From positions 1 through 10,790 of the forward strand of contig JBAYJY010000158.1 in assembly GCA_041664945.1 (NCBI GenBank): a stretch of DNA of 10,790 nucleotides. The letters are read 5' to 3'. The notes beneath the pieces were generated by a model. The model had not been told where the DNA came from, ran no database searches, and worked only from the letters and a program-made list of their open reading frames with translations. The position numbers were made by a program, and so were the translations under genes. Every line of letters begins with the position of its first letter. The first letter of the stretch is position 1. This document shows positions 1 through 6,726 of the stretch, one piece after another. This DNA is from JBAYJY01 sp041664945. GTDB lineage: Bacteria; UBP15; UBA6099.

Positions 1-974
1 AGCGGGTCGCTTCGTAGGGCGTGGTCGAGTTGCTCTAAGGCAAGCAGGTGGCGGCCCTGCCGCATGAGGCAGAGCGCGAGGTTGTATCGGGAAGGGCCGT
101 GGCCGGGCTCGATCATCAGCGTCCGCTCGAAATACTTGATCGCCTGTTCGAGCAGCGCTTTCTTTTTATTCCCCGGCGCGGAGAGCGAGCTGAAGTAATA
201 GAAATTTCCAAGCGCGGAGCAGGTCCAGACGGACGGGCTGGTCTCCACCGCGTTGAGGAAAGCGCCGAGATTGTTTTCGTTCACGAGACTGTCGGCGAAC
301 TGCTCGCGGGCGGCGTCGGATTCGTGCTCCAACCCGCCGAAACTTTTAATCTCGAAGATGTAGACCGGCTCGGCGATGCCTGCGAGATGCTTGAGCATAG
401 GCTCGGTGAATTCTACGTGTTCGCGCTGCTGGTGAGCCGAGCGCGCTTTCGGGCGAACTACATGGTCGTAAACCGGAAGGCTGACCATGATTTTTGAGTA
501 GCGGGCGTCTTTTGTCTGGCTTTCGACGCGCTTCGCGAGGTTGATCGAGTAGCCCTCGGCATTTTTCTTTCCGCGCGCGGCAGGATGCTTGCGCACCACC
601 ACCGGCCCGTGGTGAATTCCGCAGCCGATATATATCAGATTTTTCTTCTCTGATATTCGCTGTTTGTTTATTTTGGATTCGTACCAGTTGCGTATCATCG
701 CGACGGCGGCCCTGATTGCGCATTGAACGTCGGCCGCGTCGTCTCCGGTGTACATGATCAGACAGGCTTCGTCTCCGCGAACGCTCCATTCCACATTCTT
801 GTCCGTTTTCAGTTCCCTATCCAGCGCCTCTTTCATGCGCTCGTGGAACTCGGAAATTATCTTGTCATATTCAACGAGGTTCGTCGAGTCCGCAAGAACT
901 GAAGACCCGCGGATATCGCAGAAGAGGATTGTCGCATTCCTGATATCGCCGGGCTTAACATTGTTTTCCGTCAT
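1..974 (-). CDS. Class III adenylate/guanylate cyclase with C-terminal TPR repeats (partial)
   Basis: Predicted cytosolic cyclase making a cyclic nucleotide from ATP or GTP. I translated it by hand: the frame stays open for 324 codons from ATG 972-974 to the left edge, so the C-terminus is missing. Class III motifs appear in order: ILFCDIRGSS with the first metal-binding Asp at D20; VRGDEACLIMY with the second at D68; GCGIHHGPVVV at 117-127; and YSINLAKRVE with the catalytic Asn-Arg pair N145 and R149. The domain closes with LAGIAEPVYIFEI (197-209), as many bacterial class III domains do. Residues about 250-324 form TPR-like helices, for example AIKYFERTLMIEPGHGPSRYNLALCLMRQG split over 278-307. 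No signal peptide or membrane segment is seen. GGAG sits 6 nt before the ATG, and the gene lies 37 bp behind paralogue A, so co-transcription is likely. The usual base-selecting positions are not canonical (S64, N138), so substrate is open and reduced activity is possible. Confidence 0.9.
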   Translation of the reverse strand, partial: MTENNVKPGDIRNATILFCDIRGSSVLADSTNLVEYDKIISEFHERMKEALDRELKTDKNVEWSVRGDEACLIMYTGDDAADVQCAIRAAVAMIRNWYESKINKQRISEKKNLIYIGCGIHHGPVVVRKHPAARGKKNAEGYSINLAKRVESQTKDARYSKIMVSLPVYDHVVRPKARSAHQQREHVEFTEPMLKHLAGIAEPVYIFEIKSFGGLEHESDAAREQFADSLVNENNLGAFLNAVETSPSVWTCSALGNFYYFSSLSAPGNKKKALLEQAIKYFERTLMIEPGHGPSRYNLALCLMRQGRHLLALEQLDHALRSDP

Positions 975-1011
975 ATTTGTCTCCGGTTTTCGGAAAGTGG
1001 CCGATTCCAGT

Positions 1012-1866
1012 CTATATCTTTGTGACGTTCGACATAATGATCGCGCCCATAAGCATCTTTTTCCTCTGCCATGGGCTGGCTGTATCCCAATCGCTGCCGA
1101 TGTTCTTTAATGTGTTCACAGATCTTCGGATGTCGCTAAGAGAAATAAACGGCATTCCATCTACCTGCGCGGTTGTGATGAAAAGGTTGTTCAAAACGTA
1201 TGTGTCCGTGAAACCGGAAGCGGCGCGGTATTTCTTTATGTTAACCGCAAGCCCGACGCCGAGTCCCATGCTCTTGGTTGCGTCAACAACTATCTTATCC
1301 AAATCAGGAGAGCCGTAATTAACAACATCGGAAAGCTGTATGTCGCCGTATAGGAGTTCAATCTTTTTAGAAAATGGCATTCTGTTAAAATCTTTTATTG
1401 CGGGTTCGATAATGCTTCTGAACGCGGCGGCGTCAAAAATGGCATTTTCAATAAGTTTTGACTTCGTTTTCTGAGACGATGGAAGGCGTTTTATTAGTTT
1501 TGAATCGAATGATATGGCTAAGAGACCGGAAGCGGGGATTTCAGAGAGGACAATCTTGTTTCCTATAATAATCTTTTCGATTTTCGGTTGCATGAGATCG
1601 CCGTCAATAATATCGGCGTCGAAATCATAAGATTTCTTTTCATAATAAGCGGGCGGTTCAGCCGAAGGAGCCGGCGCAGGCATATACTCTGAAGCTGAAG
1701 GCGCCGATTTTTCATACATAGCGCCGCCTTCGTCGGGCGGCGATATGTCGAAATTCGTGGAGAGCGCGAAACTAACTGAGGGCATCAAAACGGCGATCGC
1801 TAAAAAAGCAAAAATAAAATGAAACCTTACAAAGTGTTTCGCGTTAACAGATTGTCTGTTTTTCAT
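1012..1866 (-). CDS. Exported protein of unknown family, paralogue A
   Basis: I do not recognise the family. The 284-residue product starts with a basic stretch and a hydrophobic core (about 12-31) ending SFA-LSTNF, a plausible signal peptidase I site after A34; there is no lipobox cysteine. A Pro/Ala/Ser-rich linker follows (about 53-75), then a folded region from about 95 to the end. It is clearly homologous to the product at 4499-5347. Both begin MKN, both have ALSTNF at the predicted cleavage site, and they share LDKIV..., GLGVGLA.NIKKYR..(S/T)G.TD.Y (A: 201-223) and a C-terminal AQV....I..DI segment. The Shine-Dalgarno site is GGGAGG, 7 nt before the ATG. The 118-bp gap before it is AT-rich with weak -10 candidates such as TAGAAT (minus strand, 1906-1911), so it may have its own promoter or be read through from the glycyl radical enzyme gene. 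Likely location: outside the cytoplasmic membrane. Function unknown. Confidence 0.85.
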   Translation of the reverse strand: MKNRQSVNAKHFVRFHFIFAFLAIAVLMPSVSFALSTNFDISPPDEGGAMYEKSAPSASEYMPAPAPSAEPPAYYEKKSYDFDADIIDGDLMQPKIEKIIIGNKIVLSEIPASGLLAISFDSKLIKRLPSSQKTKSKLIENAIFDAAAFRSIIEPAIKDFNRMPFSKKIELLYGDIQLSDVVNYGSPDLDKIVVDATKSMGLGVGLAVNIKKYRAASGFTDTYVLNNLFITTAQVDGMPFISLSDIRRSVNTLKNIGSDWDTASPWQRKKMLMGAIIMSNVTKI

Positions 1867-1984
1867 GATTCAACCTCCCACATAAAAACGACAAAATCCT
1901 ATATTATTCTACATTAAAACTTCATAGAAATAAAATTCAGCATGGAATTTCCAGAAATATTTGTTAACTAATCGAAAATATATT

Positions 1985-4492
1985 TTAGAAACCTGCAAAT
2001 TCGGTGCGGCGTATAATGTCGTCCTGAAGGGGACGTCCGAGATCGGTGAAGTAGGCGCTGTAGCCGCTGACGCGCACAACGAGATCGCGGTAATTATCGG
2101 GATGCAGTTGGGCGTCGATAAGCGTTTTATTGTCGACAACATTGAACTGAACGTGAAGGCCTCCGAGAGAGAAATAGGCTTTGAGAAGGGCGGAAAATTT
2201 TTCGCGGCCTTCCTTGGTTTGAAGAAGGGAAGGAAGCAGTTTCATGTTGAGAGAACTGCCGTTTAGAATGTTCTTGTGATCGATTTTCGCTGCGGAGAGC
2301 ATGACGGCGGTCGGTCCGCGTGTTTCCGAGCCTGTGGAGGGCGAAAGACTGTTGGAAACGGGCTGTCCGGCGAGCCGTCCGTCCGGGGTCGCGCCGAGCA
2401 TCGAGCCGTCGAATATGTGCATTCCGTATGAAAAGAAACCCGGCCGGAACATCCCGCCTTTGCGATAAGATTTGTGGGAAGTGACTTCTTCGCAGAACAT
2501 CGCGGCGATATCGCGCGCGATCGAGTCCGTCGAGTCGTTGTCGGAGCCGTAGCGCGGCGTCTGGATTTCGAGCATTCTCCGAAGCTGCTCGCGTTTGCGG
2601 AAGTTCGTTCCAAGCGCTGCGAGAAGTTCGGGCATAGTCAGTTTATTCTCATCGAAAACGAATTTCTTGATTGCGGCGAGCGAGTCGGCGGTAGTGCCGA
2701 GACCGCGGGCGCTTATCGAAGCAAAATTGTATTTTGCGCCGCCCTGAGTCATGTCCTCAGAGTTTTCCACGCAGCCTTCGAGAGTCGTGGAAATATAGGG
2801 GTTGTGGAATCCGTTTGCATAAACTTCATCTTTAACGTTAACGCAGCGGGCGACGTGGCCGACGATAAAATGCAGTTGTTTTCTGAACGCGACCAAAAGT
2901 TCGTCGAAAGATTTGAATTTGGTTGCGTCGCCGGTATCCGGCCCGACGCGGTGTCCGATCATCTTTATCCTGCCTCCGGTGAGCGTCATTTCGAGAACGC
3001 CGGTGAGCGAGATATCGTTTCCTGAAGTGCAACCGAATGTATTCCCCTGAGAAGTCGGCTCGACGCATCCGATTATTCCGTAATCGCGCGCTTCTTCTAC
3101 CGAGTAGCCGCATTTCAACATCGCCGGTATTATCACATCGTCGTTGAATATGGCGATTCCTAAAGAGGCGCGGTGCGATTCAGCAAGTTTATTATGGAAC
3201 TCCGCAGTTGTTTTCGAACTGACTCGCACGGAATAGGAATTGCTCATTCCTTTGACGTTCGAAATCGCGTCGAGAAACAGAAATGACAACTCGTTAGTTG
3301 CGTCTTCGCCGTCTGGGCCGAGACCGCCGAAAGTCGGGGCCATGCTGTCCGCGCCGAGTTCCGAGCCGGTGTCTTTTCCGTATGATGGAAGCATTATTAG
3401 ATTATTGCTGAGTTTGACGATCAGCTCTTCTATCAATTCCAGCGCTTGCGCGGAATTGAGCGAACCGTTTTCGATATCTTTCTTAAAAAACGGATACAAA
3501 TACTGGTCAGGGCGACCTATGGCGCAGATGCCAGTCATGCCGTAGCTAATGTTCGACAGAACTTGAGTGAACCAGAGAAATTGCAGAGCGTCGGCAAAAG
3601 ACTCCGGAGGCAGCCACGGCAGGCGGTCGGCGCGGTCGGCGATAGCGAGCAGTTCGATCTTTCGCGCCGGGTCGCGCTCGGCGGCAGCTTTGTCGCGGGC
3701 GAGGGCGGCGAACCGCCCGGCGAACAGCCTTGCCGTTTCGCAACTTAGTATCACGCTTTCGAGGAACTTCCTTTTTTCCTCCGGCAGCGATTCCTTCAGT
3801 TTTTCCGCCGCTCGGTCCCGCGCTGCTTTGAAACCAGACGCTATCATTCGGTTATGGCCGATTATGAGGTGGCCCTGAACGTCGAAGACATTGTTCACGA
3901 GATTCGGGTTGTTGATGGGGATTTCCTCAGAGGCTCTTTTGATATGGCGCGCCCGGCCCCGGACCATTCGCCACAATCCCGAAATAAGCTGTTTTGTTCC
4001 GAAACTGCGCGTCAGGTCGAGCAGCGTTCCGGGAGTGAATCCGGGTTTCACTATCAGGTTTTCACGCTGGAACAGCGCTTTCTTGCCATCGCGAACGGTT
4101 TTGCCTCTCCAGTAGGGAAGAATGTCTTCAAGCAGTTCTTTCTTATCCTCTGAGCTGATCTGATAAGGGTGATCCTTCCTATTCTGAAGGTTGTTGATGT
4201 CCATTTCGAGTATGAGGTTCATTTCGCCGCGCTCGACAGGCAGAAGCGTGCCGACGATCTTATCGCAATAATTCCCGACTATTTGCTCCTCGTCGAGAAT
4301 GAAAATTGTCATATTTTTTGCGGTGTTTTCAAACGCGCAGGCAGCGCGCCACGACGGATTCATTCCTTCGGTCCGGCGGAAGGCTTCGGTGACATACCGG
4401 GCGCGCTCGATGCAGATCGAATACGGAGCTTCGATAACTCTCCGTTTCATCGCCTGCGCGCGTGACTCTTTTTCTATAACATTGGCGTTCAA
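1985..4492 (-). CDS. Glycyl radical enzyme, PFL-like, substrate unassigned
   Basis: Cytosolic radical enzyme of 835 residues, normal for the pyruvate formate-lyase-like superfamily. After activation by a radical-SAM partner, a backbone glycyl radical generates a thiyl radical that attacks the substrate. The N-terminal PFL domain begins near SICIERARYVTE (26-36). The active-site loop is YGIIGCVEPTSQG (471-483), with thiyl Cys476 and Glu478. The glycine-radical motif is RVSGYSAYF (807-815), with Gly810. The C-x-E arrangement is typical of dehydratase, decarboxylase and C-N/C-S lyase clades (glycerol dehydratase, CutC, HpdB, HypD, IslA), whereas true pyruvate formate-lyase has Cys-Cys; this is therefore probably not PFL. 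I cannot name the substrate. The start used is TTG (4490-4492), 6 bp after paralogue B's stop, suggesting translational coupling. An in-frame ATG at 4448-4450 would remove 14 residues and leave less than the usual N-terminal helix. No activase gene is in the window. Confidence 0.95.
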   Translation of the reverse strand: MNANVIEKESRAQAMKRRVIEAPYSICIERARYVTEAFRRTEGMNPSWRAACAFENTAKNMTIFILDEEQIVGNYCDKIVGTLLPVERGEMNLILEMDINNLQNRKDHPYQISSEDKKELLEDILPYWRGKTVRDGKKALFQRENLIVKPGFTPGTLLDLTRSFGTKQLISGLWRMVRGRARHIKRASEEIPINNPNLVNNVFDVQGHLIIGHNRMIASGFKAARDRAAEKLKESLPEEKRKFLESVILSCETARLFAGRFAALARDKAAAERDPARKIELLAIADRADRLPWLPPESFADALQFLWFTQVLSNISYGMTGICAIGRPDQYLYPFFKKDIENGSLNSAQALELIEELIVKLSNNLIMLPSYGKDTGSELGADSMAPTFGGLGPDGEDATNELSFLFLDAISNVKGMSNSYSVRVSSKTTAEFHNKLAESHRASLGIAIFNDDVIIPAMLKCGYSVEEARDYGIIGCVEPTSQGNTFGCTSGNDISLTGVLEMTLTGGRIKMIGHRVGPDTGDATKFKSFDELLVAFRKQLHFIVGHVARCVNVKDEVYANGFHNPYISTTLEGCVENSEDMTQGGAKYNFASISARGLGTTADSLAAIKKFVFDENKLTMPELLAALGTNFRKREQLRRMLEIQTPRYGSDNDSTDSIARDIAAMFCEEVTSHKSYRKGGMFRPGFFSYGMHIFDGSMLGATPDGRLAGQPVSNSLSPSTGSETRGPTAVMLSAAKIDHKNILNGSSLNMKLLPSLLQTKEGREKFSALLKAYFSLGGLHVQFNVVDNKTLIDAQLHPDNYRDLVVRVSGYSAYFTDLGRPLQDDIIRRTEFAGF

Positions 4493-4498
4493 AGGATA

Positions 4499-5347
4499 CT
4501 AATTCCTATCCGCCGCGCTTATGATAATTTCTTTCATTAGTTCAAGCCTGCGTGAAGCGGGCGTTCCATTTTGCCATTCGTCGCTTTTAAGCTTTATCGA
4601 CTCGAAGGCATTTTGAATGTCGTCCGGAATGATATAAGCAATTGCATTAACTTGCGCGCCAGTGATGCCGAAGTTGAGTTCGATGTAGTTGTCCGTCAAG
4701 CCTGTCGCGACCCGGTATTTCTTAATGTTCTCCGCCAGGCCCACGCCGAGCCCGAGTTTCTGAGACGTGACTTCAATAATCTTGTCGTAATCCTGAATAT
4801 CGTATTCAATGACATCTGAGAACTGCATGCTTCCATAGAGAAAATCAATTTTGCCGGAGTAAGAGAGCTTGTTGTATGTATCGATAGCCGGCGCGACGAT
4901 CTTTTTGAAATTGGCCGCCTGATACGTAGGGCGTTCGAGAATGCGGACTTTCGCTTTCGATTTGTTCGGCAGATTTCCGACAAAATTCTTGTCGAACTTA
5001 AGAGCCGATAAACCGATTGGCGAGATTTTTGCAACGTTCAAGCTGTTGCTAATTAATATCGAATTTATACCTGATTTGCCGTGTTGATAGTTTTGTTTTC
5101 CGATATCCTTCTTTTCACTAATTCCGCCGCCGTTCCCGTCGGCTTCGGTGCCCTTCAGCGCTTTATCATATGATTCCTCGAACGATTTTCTTTCGAACTC
5201 GACCGCTTTTTTCTGTGCGCCTGCGCCATCAGTATTAAAATTCGTGGAAAGCGCCGGGCATCGGGTCGGACTCAAGAACAGAAAAAGCGCAATTTCAAAT
5301 GTCACAATTGCGAAGATATTTGAGTTGAAACATTTTGAATTCTTCAT
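4499..5347 (-). CDS. Exported protein of unknown family, paralogue B
   Basis: Family not recognised; 282 residues, homologous to the protein at 1012-1866. The signal peptide has a hydrophobic core at about 11-27 and ends CPA-LSTNF, with likely cleavage after A32. The Cys at 30 lacks a lipobox context. Residues about 45-95 are hydrophilic, charged and Gly-rich, where paralogue A has a Pro-rich linker, so the linkers have diverged while the C-terminal two-thirds is conserved (GLGVGLAENIKKYRVATGLTD at 199-219, DYDKII at 186-191). The Shine-Dalgarno site AAGGCGG lies 5 nt upstream of the ATG. A TATAAT -10 and a palindrome sit just upstream (see those entries). The stop is 6 bp before the TTG of the glycyl radical enzyme, so the two are almost certainly one transcript. 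No catalytic motif is visible; a binding or structural role outside the membrane is only a guess. Confidence 0.85.
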   Translation of the reverse strand: MKNSKCFNSNIFAIVTFEIALFLFLSPTRCPALSTNFNTDGAGAQKKAVEFERKSFEESYDKALKGTEADGNGGGISEKKDIGKQNYQHGKSGINSILISNSLNVAKISPIGLSALKFDKNFVGNLPNKSKAKVRILERPTYQAANFKKIVAPAIDTYNKLSYSGKIDFLYGSMQFSDVIEYDIQDYDKIIEVTSQKLGLGVGLAENIKKYRVATGLTDNYIELNFGITGAQVNAIAYIIPDDIQNAFESIKLKSDEWQNGTPASRRLELMKEIIISAADRN

Positions 5348-5364
5348 ATAAGCCGCCTTATTAT

Positions 5365-5377
5365 TGTCTAATAGACA
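5365..5377. promoter_or_regulatory. 13-bp palindrome, candidate operator for paralogue B / glycyl radical enzyme unit
   Basis: TGTCTAATAGACA is a perfect inverted repeat with 6-bp arms around one central base. It touches the downstream edge of the TATAAT -10 and would cover the transcription start near 5370. This position suits a repressor. The binding factor is unknown, and a 13-bp palindrome can arise by chance in AT-rich DNA. Confidence 0.35.
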
Positions 5378-5382
5378 TTATA
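5377..5382 (-). promoter_or_regulatory. -10 box of promoter for paralogue B and glycyl radical enzyme
   Basis: On the minus strand this reads TATAAT, a perfect sigma-70-type -10, about 30 bp before the ATG at 5347. The hexamer 17 bp further upstream is only a weak -35 (TTTATA). It lies in the 66-bp gap between the hydrolase stop and paralogue B, so B can be transcribed separately from the hydrolase. Confidence 0.5.
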
Positions 5383-5413
5383 AGTGATTGCGCGCTCAAT
5401 ATAAATTTAAAAA

Positions 5414-6232
5414 TCAAAATTTGGATTCTATCAAGCCCCGGAACGGTTTTAGCATAACCCCGATATGTTCGTAATAGAAAGAACTTGCTGAAGCGAGCGG
5501 TTTGACAATCTTCGAGGCTTCGAGCGTTTTCAGAAGAAAATTCGCCGGAATGACGCCGCTCATAGCAAGAACAACCGGGTCGACTGAAGAATGATTCTCG
5601 TGGCCCGGGCAGACTAAGTCCGCATCGAGGCTCAGCAGGCGCCGCCATGTTTCGACGAGGCTTTCGAAGTCGTAGCCGACGCGGTCGCAGCTCGGTATGT
5701 AGGAGTCGCCGGTGAACGCGATTTTGCGGCCTTCTGATTCGAGGAGGATAGTGAGCGAGCCGGGGCTGTGGCCGGGCGTGTGGAAAATTTCGAAGCGCAG
5801 GCCGCCCGCCGCGAAAATTTCGTCTCCGGGCTCTAACTGAAAATCAATAACTGCCGGTTCGACAGTTTCGCCGAATAACCAATCAGCGCAAGTGATTGCG
5901 CTGTCGCCGGATTCGACCGGCGCGCTGTCCGCCGCATGCATCGCAAGCTTGGCGGCAGGGAAGCGTCTCTTGAATTCAGCCGCGGAGCCGACATGGTCGT
6001 AGTGGCAATGCGTGCCGATAATGAGCTCGACGCTCTCGGGTTCGATGCCGGCGGCGCGCATGTTTTTCAGTATATGATCGAGCCCCATCGGGCTTCCGCA
6101 GTCGATCATGACTGCGCCGGATGGCCCGGAGATAGCATACACCGCGCAATCGTAAGGGTGGCTTCTGAGTGATGAACCGACGAGAAAAACCCCTCCGCTG
6201 ATTTTTTTAAATCCGATTCTTGGCAGTTTCAT
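5414..6232 (-). CDS. MBL-fold (glyoxalase II-like) metallo-hydrolase
   Basis: A 272-residue soluble hydrolase of the metallo-beta-lactamase superfamily. The metal ligands are all present: THCHYDH (H75, H77, D79, H80), HTPGHSPG with H155, TGDS with D176, and PGHE with H211. The HTPGHSPGS and TGDS contexts resemble glyoxalase II-like and general thioester or phosphoester hydrolases of this fold, but the substrate cannot be read from the motifs. The C-terminal part (about 215-272) carries no motif I know. The start is the ATG at 6230-6232, with a good Shine-Dalgarno site (AGGAAGG) 6 nt upstream. It is the first gene of the minus-strand block and diverges from the fad operon across 494 bp. A possible promoter is an extended -10 (TGC-TAAGAT, minus strand, hexamer 6292-6297). 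A role alongside the glycyl radical enzyme, or with acyl-CoA or lactoyl-thiol substrates, would be inference. Confidence 0.9.
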   Translation of the reverse strand: MKLPRIGFKKISGGVFLVGSSLRSHPYDCAVYAISGPSGAVMIDCGSPMGLDHILKNMRAAGIEPESVELIIGTHCHYDHVGSAAEFKRRFPAAKLAMHAADSAPVESGDSAITCADWLFGETVEPAVIDFQLEPGDEIFAAGGLRFEIFHTPGHSPGSLTILLESEGRKIAFTGDSYIPSCDRVGYDFESLVETWRRLLSLDADLVCPGHENHSSVDPVVLAMSGVIPANFLLKTLEASKIVKPLASASSFYYEHIGVMLKPFRGLIESKF

Positions 6233-6432
6233 TGTTGGCCTTCCTGACTAAACTTTGTAATAATCGACCGAAAACTTCGAATTCACCGCACATCTTAGCA
6301 AAATTCGGATTTTTAATATAGAGATTAGTGGGACAAAAGATATTATTGGATGAAAACAGCCATAAAAGACGACCGAAAGACGGACTTCGGGCATGTTTTT
6401 GCGCTAATAGAATAAATTGCCTCAAATCATCC

Positions 6433-6461
6433 TTGACAGTCCCAAAAAGCGCATATAAAAT
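6433..6461 (+). promoter_or_regulatory. Sigma-70-like promoter P1 for the fad operon
   Basis: A perfect -35 TTGACA (6433-6438) is separated by 17 bp from TAAAAT (6456-6461), which matches the -10 consensus at five of six bases. Transcription would start near 6468 and give a leader of about 260 nt before fadN. It is the best promoter match in the window. Confidence 0.7.
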
Positions 6462-6470
6462 AGTCCGACA

Positions 6471-6486
6471 TGTGATATATTTCACA
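6471..6486. promoter_or_regulatory. CRP/FNR-family binding site (perfect CRP half-sites)
   Basis: TGTGATATATTTCACA matches the classical CRP core TGTGA-N6-TCACA with no mismatch, and both five-base arms are exact inverted repeats. It covers roughly +3 to +18 of promoter P1, a position normally associated with repression. It is also centred about 60 bp upstream of the start expected from the weaker promoter P2, close to the -61.5 used by class I activators. Whether this host has a cAMP receptor protein cannot be seen here, and another CRP/FNR-superfamily regulator with the same half-site is possible. Confidence 0.65.
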
Positions 6487-6503
6487 AATCCTGAAGAGGG
6501 CGT

Positions 6504-6531
6504 TTGAAAGAGGATTGTGAAGAAATAAAAA
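6504..6531 (+). promoter_or_regulatory. Possible second fad promoter P2
   Basis: TTGAAA (6504-6509, five of six to -35 consensus) is followed after 16 bp by TAAAAA (6526-6531, four of six to -10 consensus). The weak -10 fits a promoter that needs an activator. Its start would be near 6538, placing the CRP-type palindrome at about -60. Confidence 0.3.
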
Positions 6532-6571
6532 TTTCATTTACGTAAAGCGCGACAAGACGTATATTATAGGT

Positions 6572-6633
6572 CGCCGAAGCGGCGGTTTTAAGAATCAGTA
6601 ATCACAAAACGGGCGACCGGTGAAGTGAACCGG
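6572..6633 (+). promoter_or_regulatory. Two small hairpins in the fadN leader
   Basis: The first is CGCCG-AAG-CGGCG (6572-6584), followed by GTTTTA, a terminator-like but weak shape. The second is CCGGT (6617-6621), a 7-nt loop, and ACCGG (6629-6633). Both lie in the predicted untranslated leader of fadN. They could act in attenuation or transcript stability. They match no riboswitch consensus that I know. Confidence 0.3.
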
Positions 6634-6714
6634 AGGGAAATAGGGCGGGGAGAGCGGCGAAGGGGAAGTCGGCTCGAAACTGAAATTTATTTTGTATTGA
6701 TAGAAATAAATAAA

Positions 6715-6720
6715 AGGAGG
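6715..6720 (+). promoter_or_regulatory. Ribosome binding site that sets the fadN start
   Basis: AGGAGG lies 6 nt before ATG 6727-6729. The same frame is open upstream to an ATG at 6625, but that stretch is Arg-rich, lacks a comparable site, and would put about 40 extra residues before the Rossmann fold. A third in-frame ATG at 6721 abuts the AGGAGG and is too close to it. Confidence 0.85.
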
Positions 6721-6726
6721 ATGCGT

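Larger units (their letters stand above)
6233..6726. other. Divergent intergenic region between hydrolase and fad operon
   Basis: This 494-bp stretch has no convincing gene. On the plus strand it holds a strong promoter candidate (6433-6461), a CRP-type palindrome (6471-6486), a weaker promoter (6504-6531), two small hairpins (6572-6584 and 6617-6633), a purine-rich tract (about 6622-6668) and the AGGAGG site that fixes the fadN start. On the minus strand it holds the putative hydrolase promoter near 6292-6297. The left part (about 6240-6420) is AT-rich and otherwise featureless to me. Confidence 0.7.

Noticed and set aside
48..789. Open frames on both strands at the left edge (plus 48-497 and minus 346-789)
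   Set aside because: Both are in other frames of the cyclase-TPR gene, whose frame stays open to the edge and carries all class III motifs.
1975..1986. AAAATATATTTT palindrome at the glycyl radical enzyme stop codon as a terminator
   Set aside because: It is pure A/T, so the hairpin would be unstable, and there is no GC stem. I see no convincing terminator between this gene and paralogue A.
2474..3025. A 183-codon plus-strand frame inside the glycyl radical enzyme gene
   Set aside because: Shadow of the minus-strand gene; no start signal and no motif.
6373..6390. Inverted repeat CCGAA-N8-TTCGG as a possible terminator
   Set aside because: The five-base stem is weak, and only a short T run follows after several other bases. 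No gene ends nearby on the plus strand.
6207..6485. A 92-codon minus-strand frame upstream of the hydrolase
   Set aside because: It overlaps the hydrolase start out of frame, runs across the promoter region, and has no good ribosome binding site or family resemblance.
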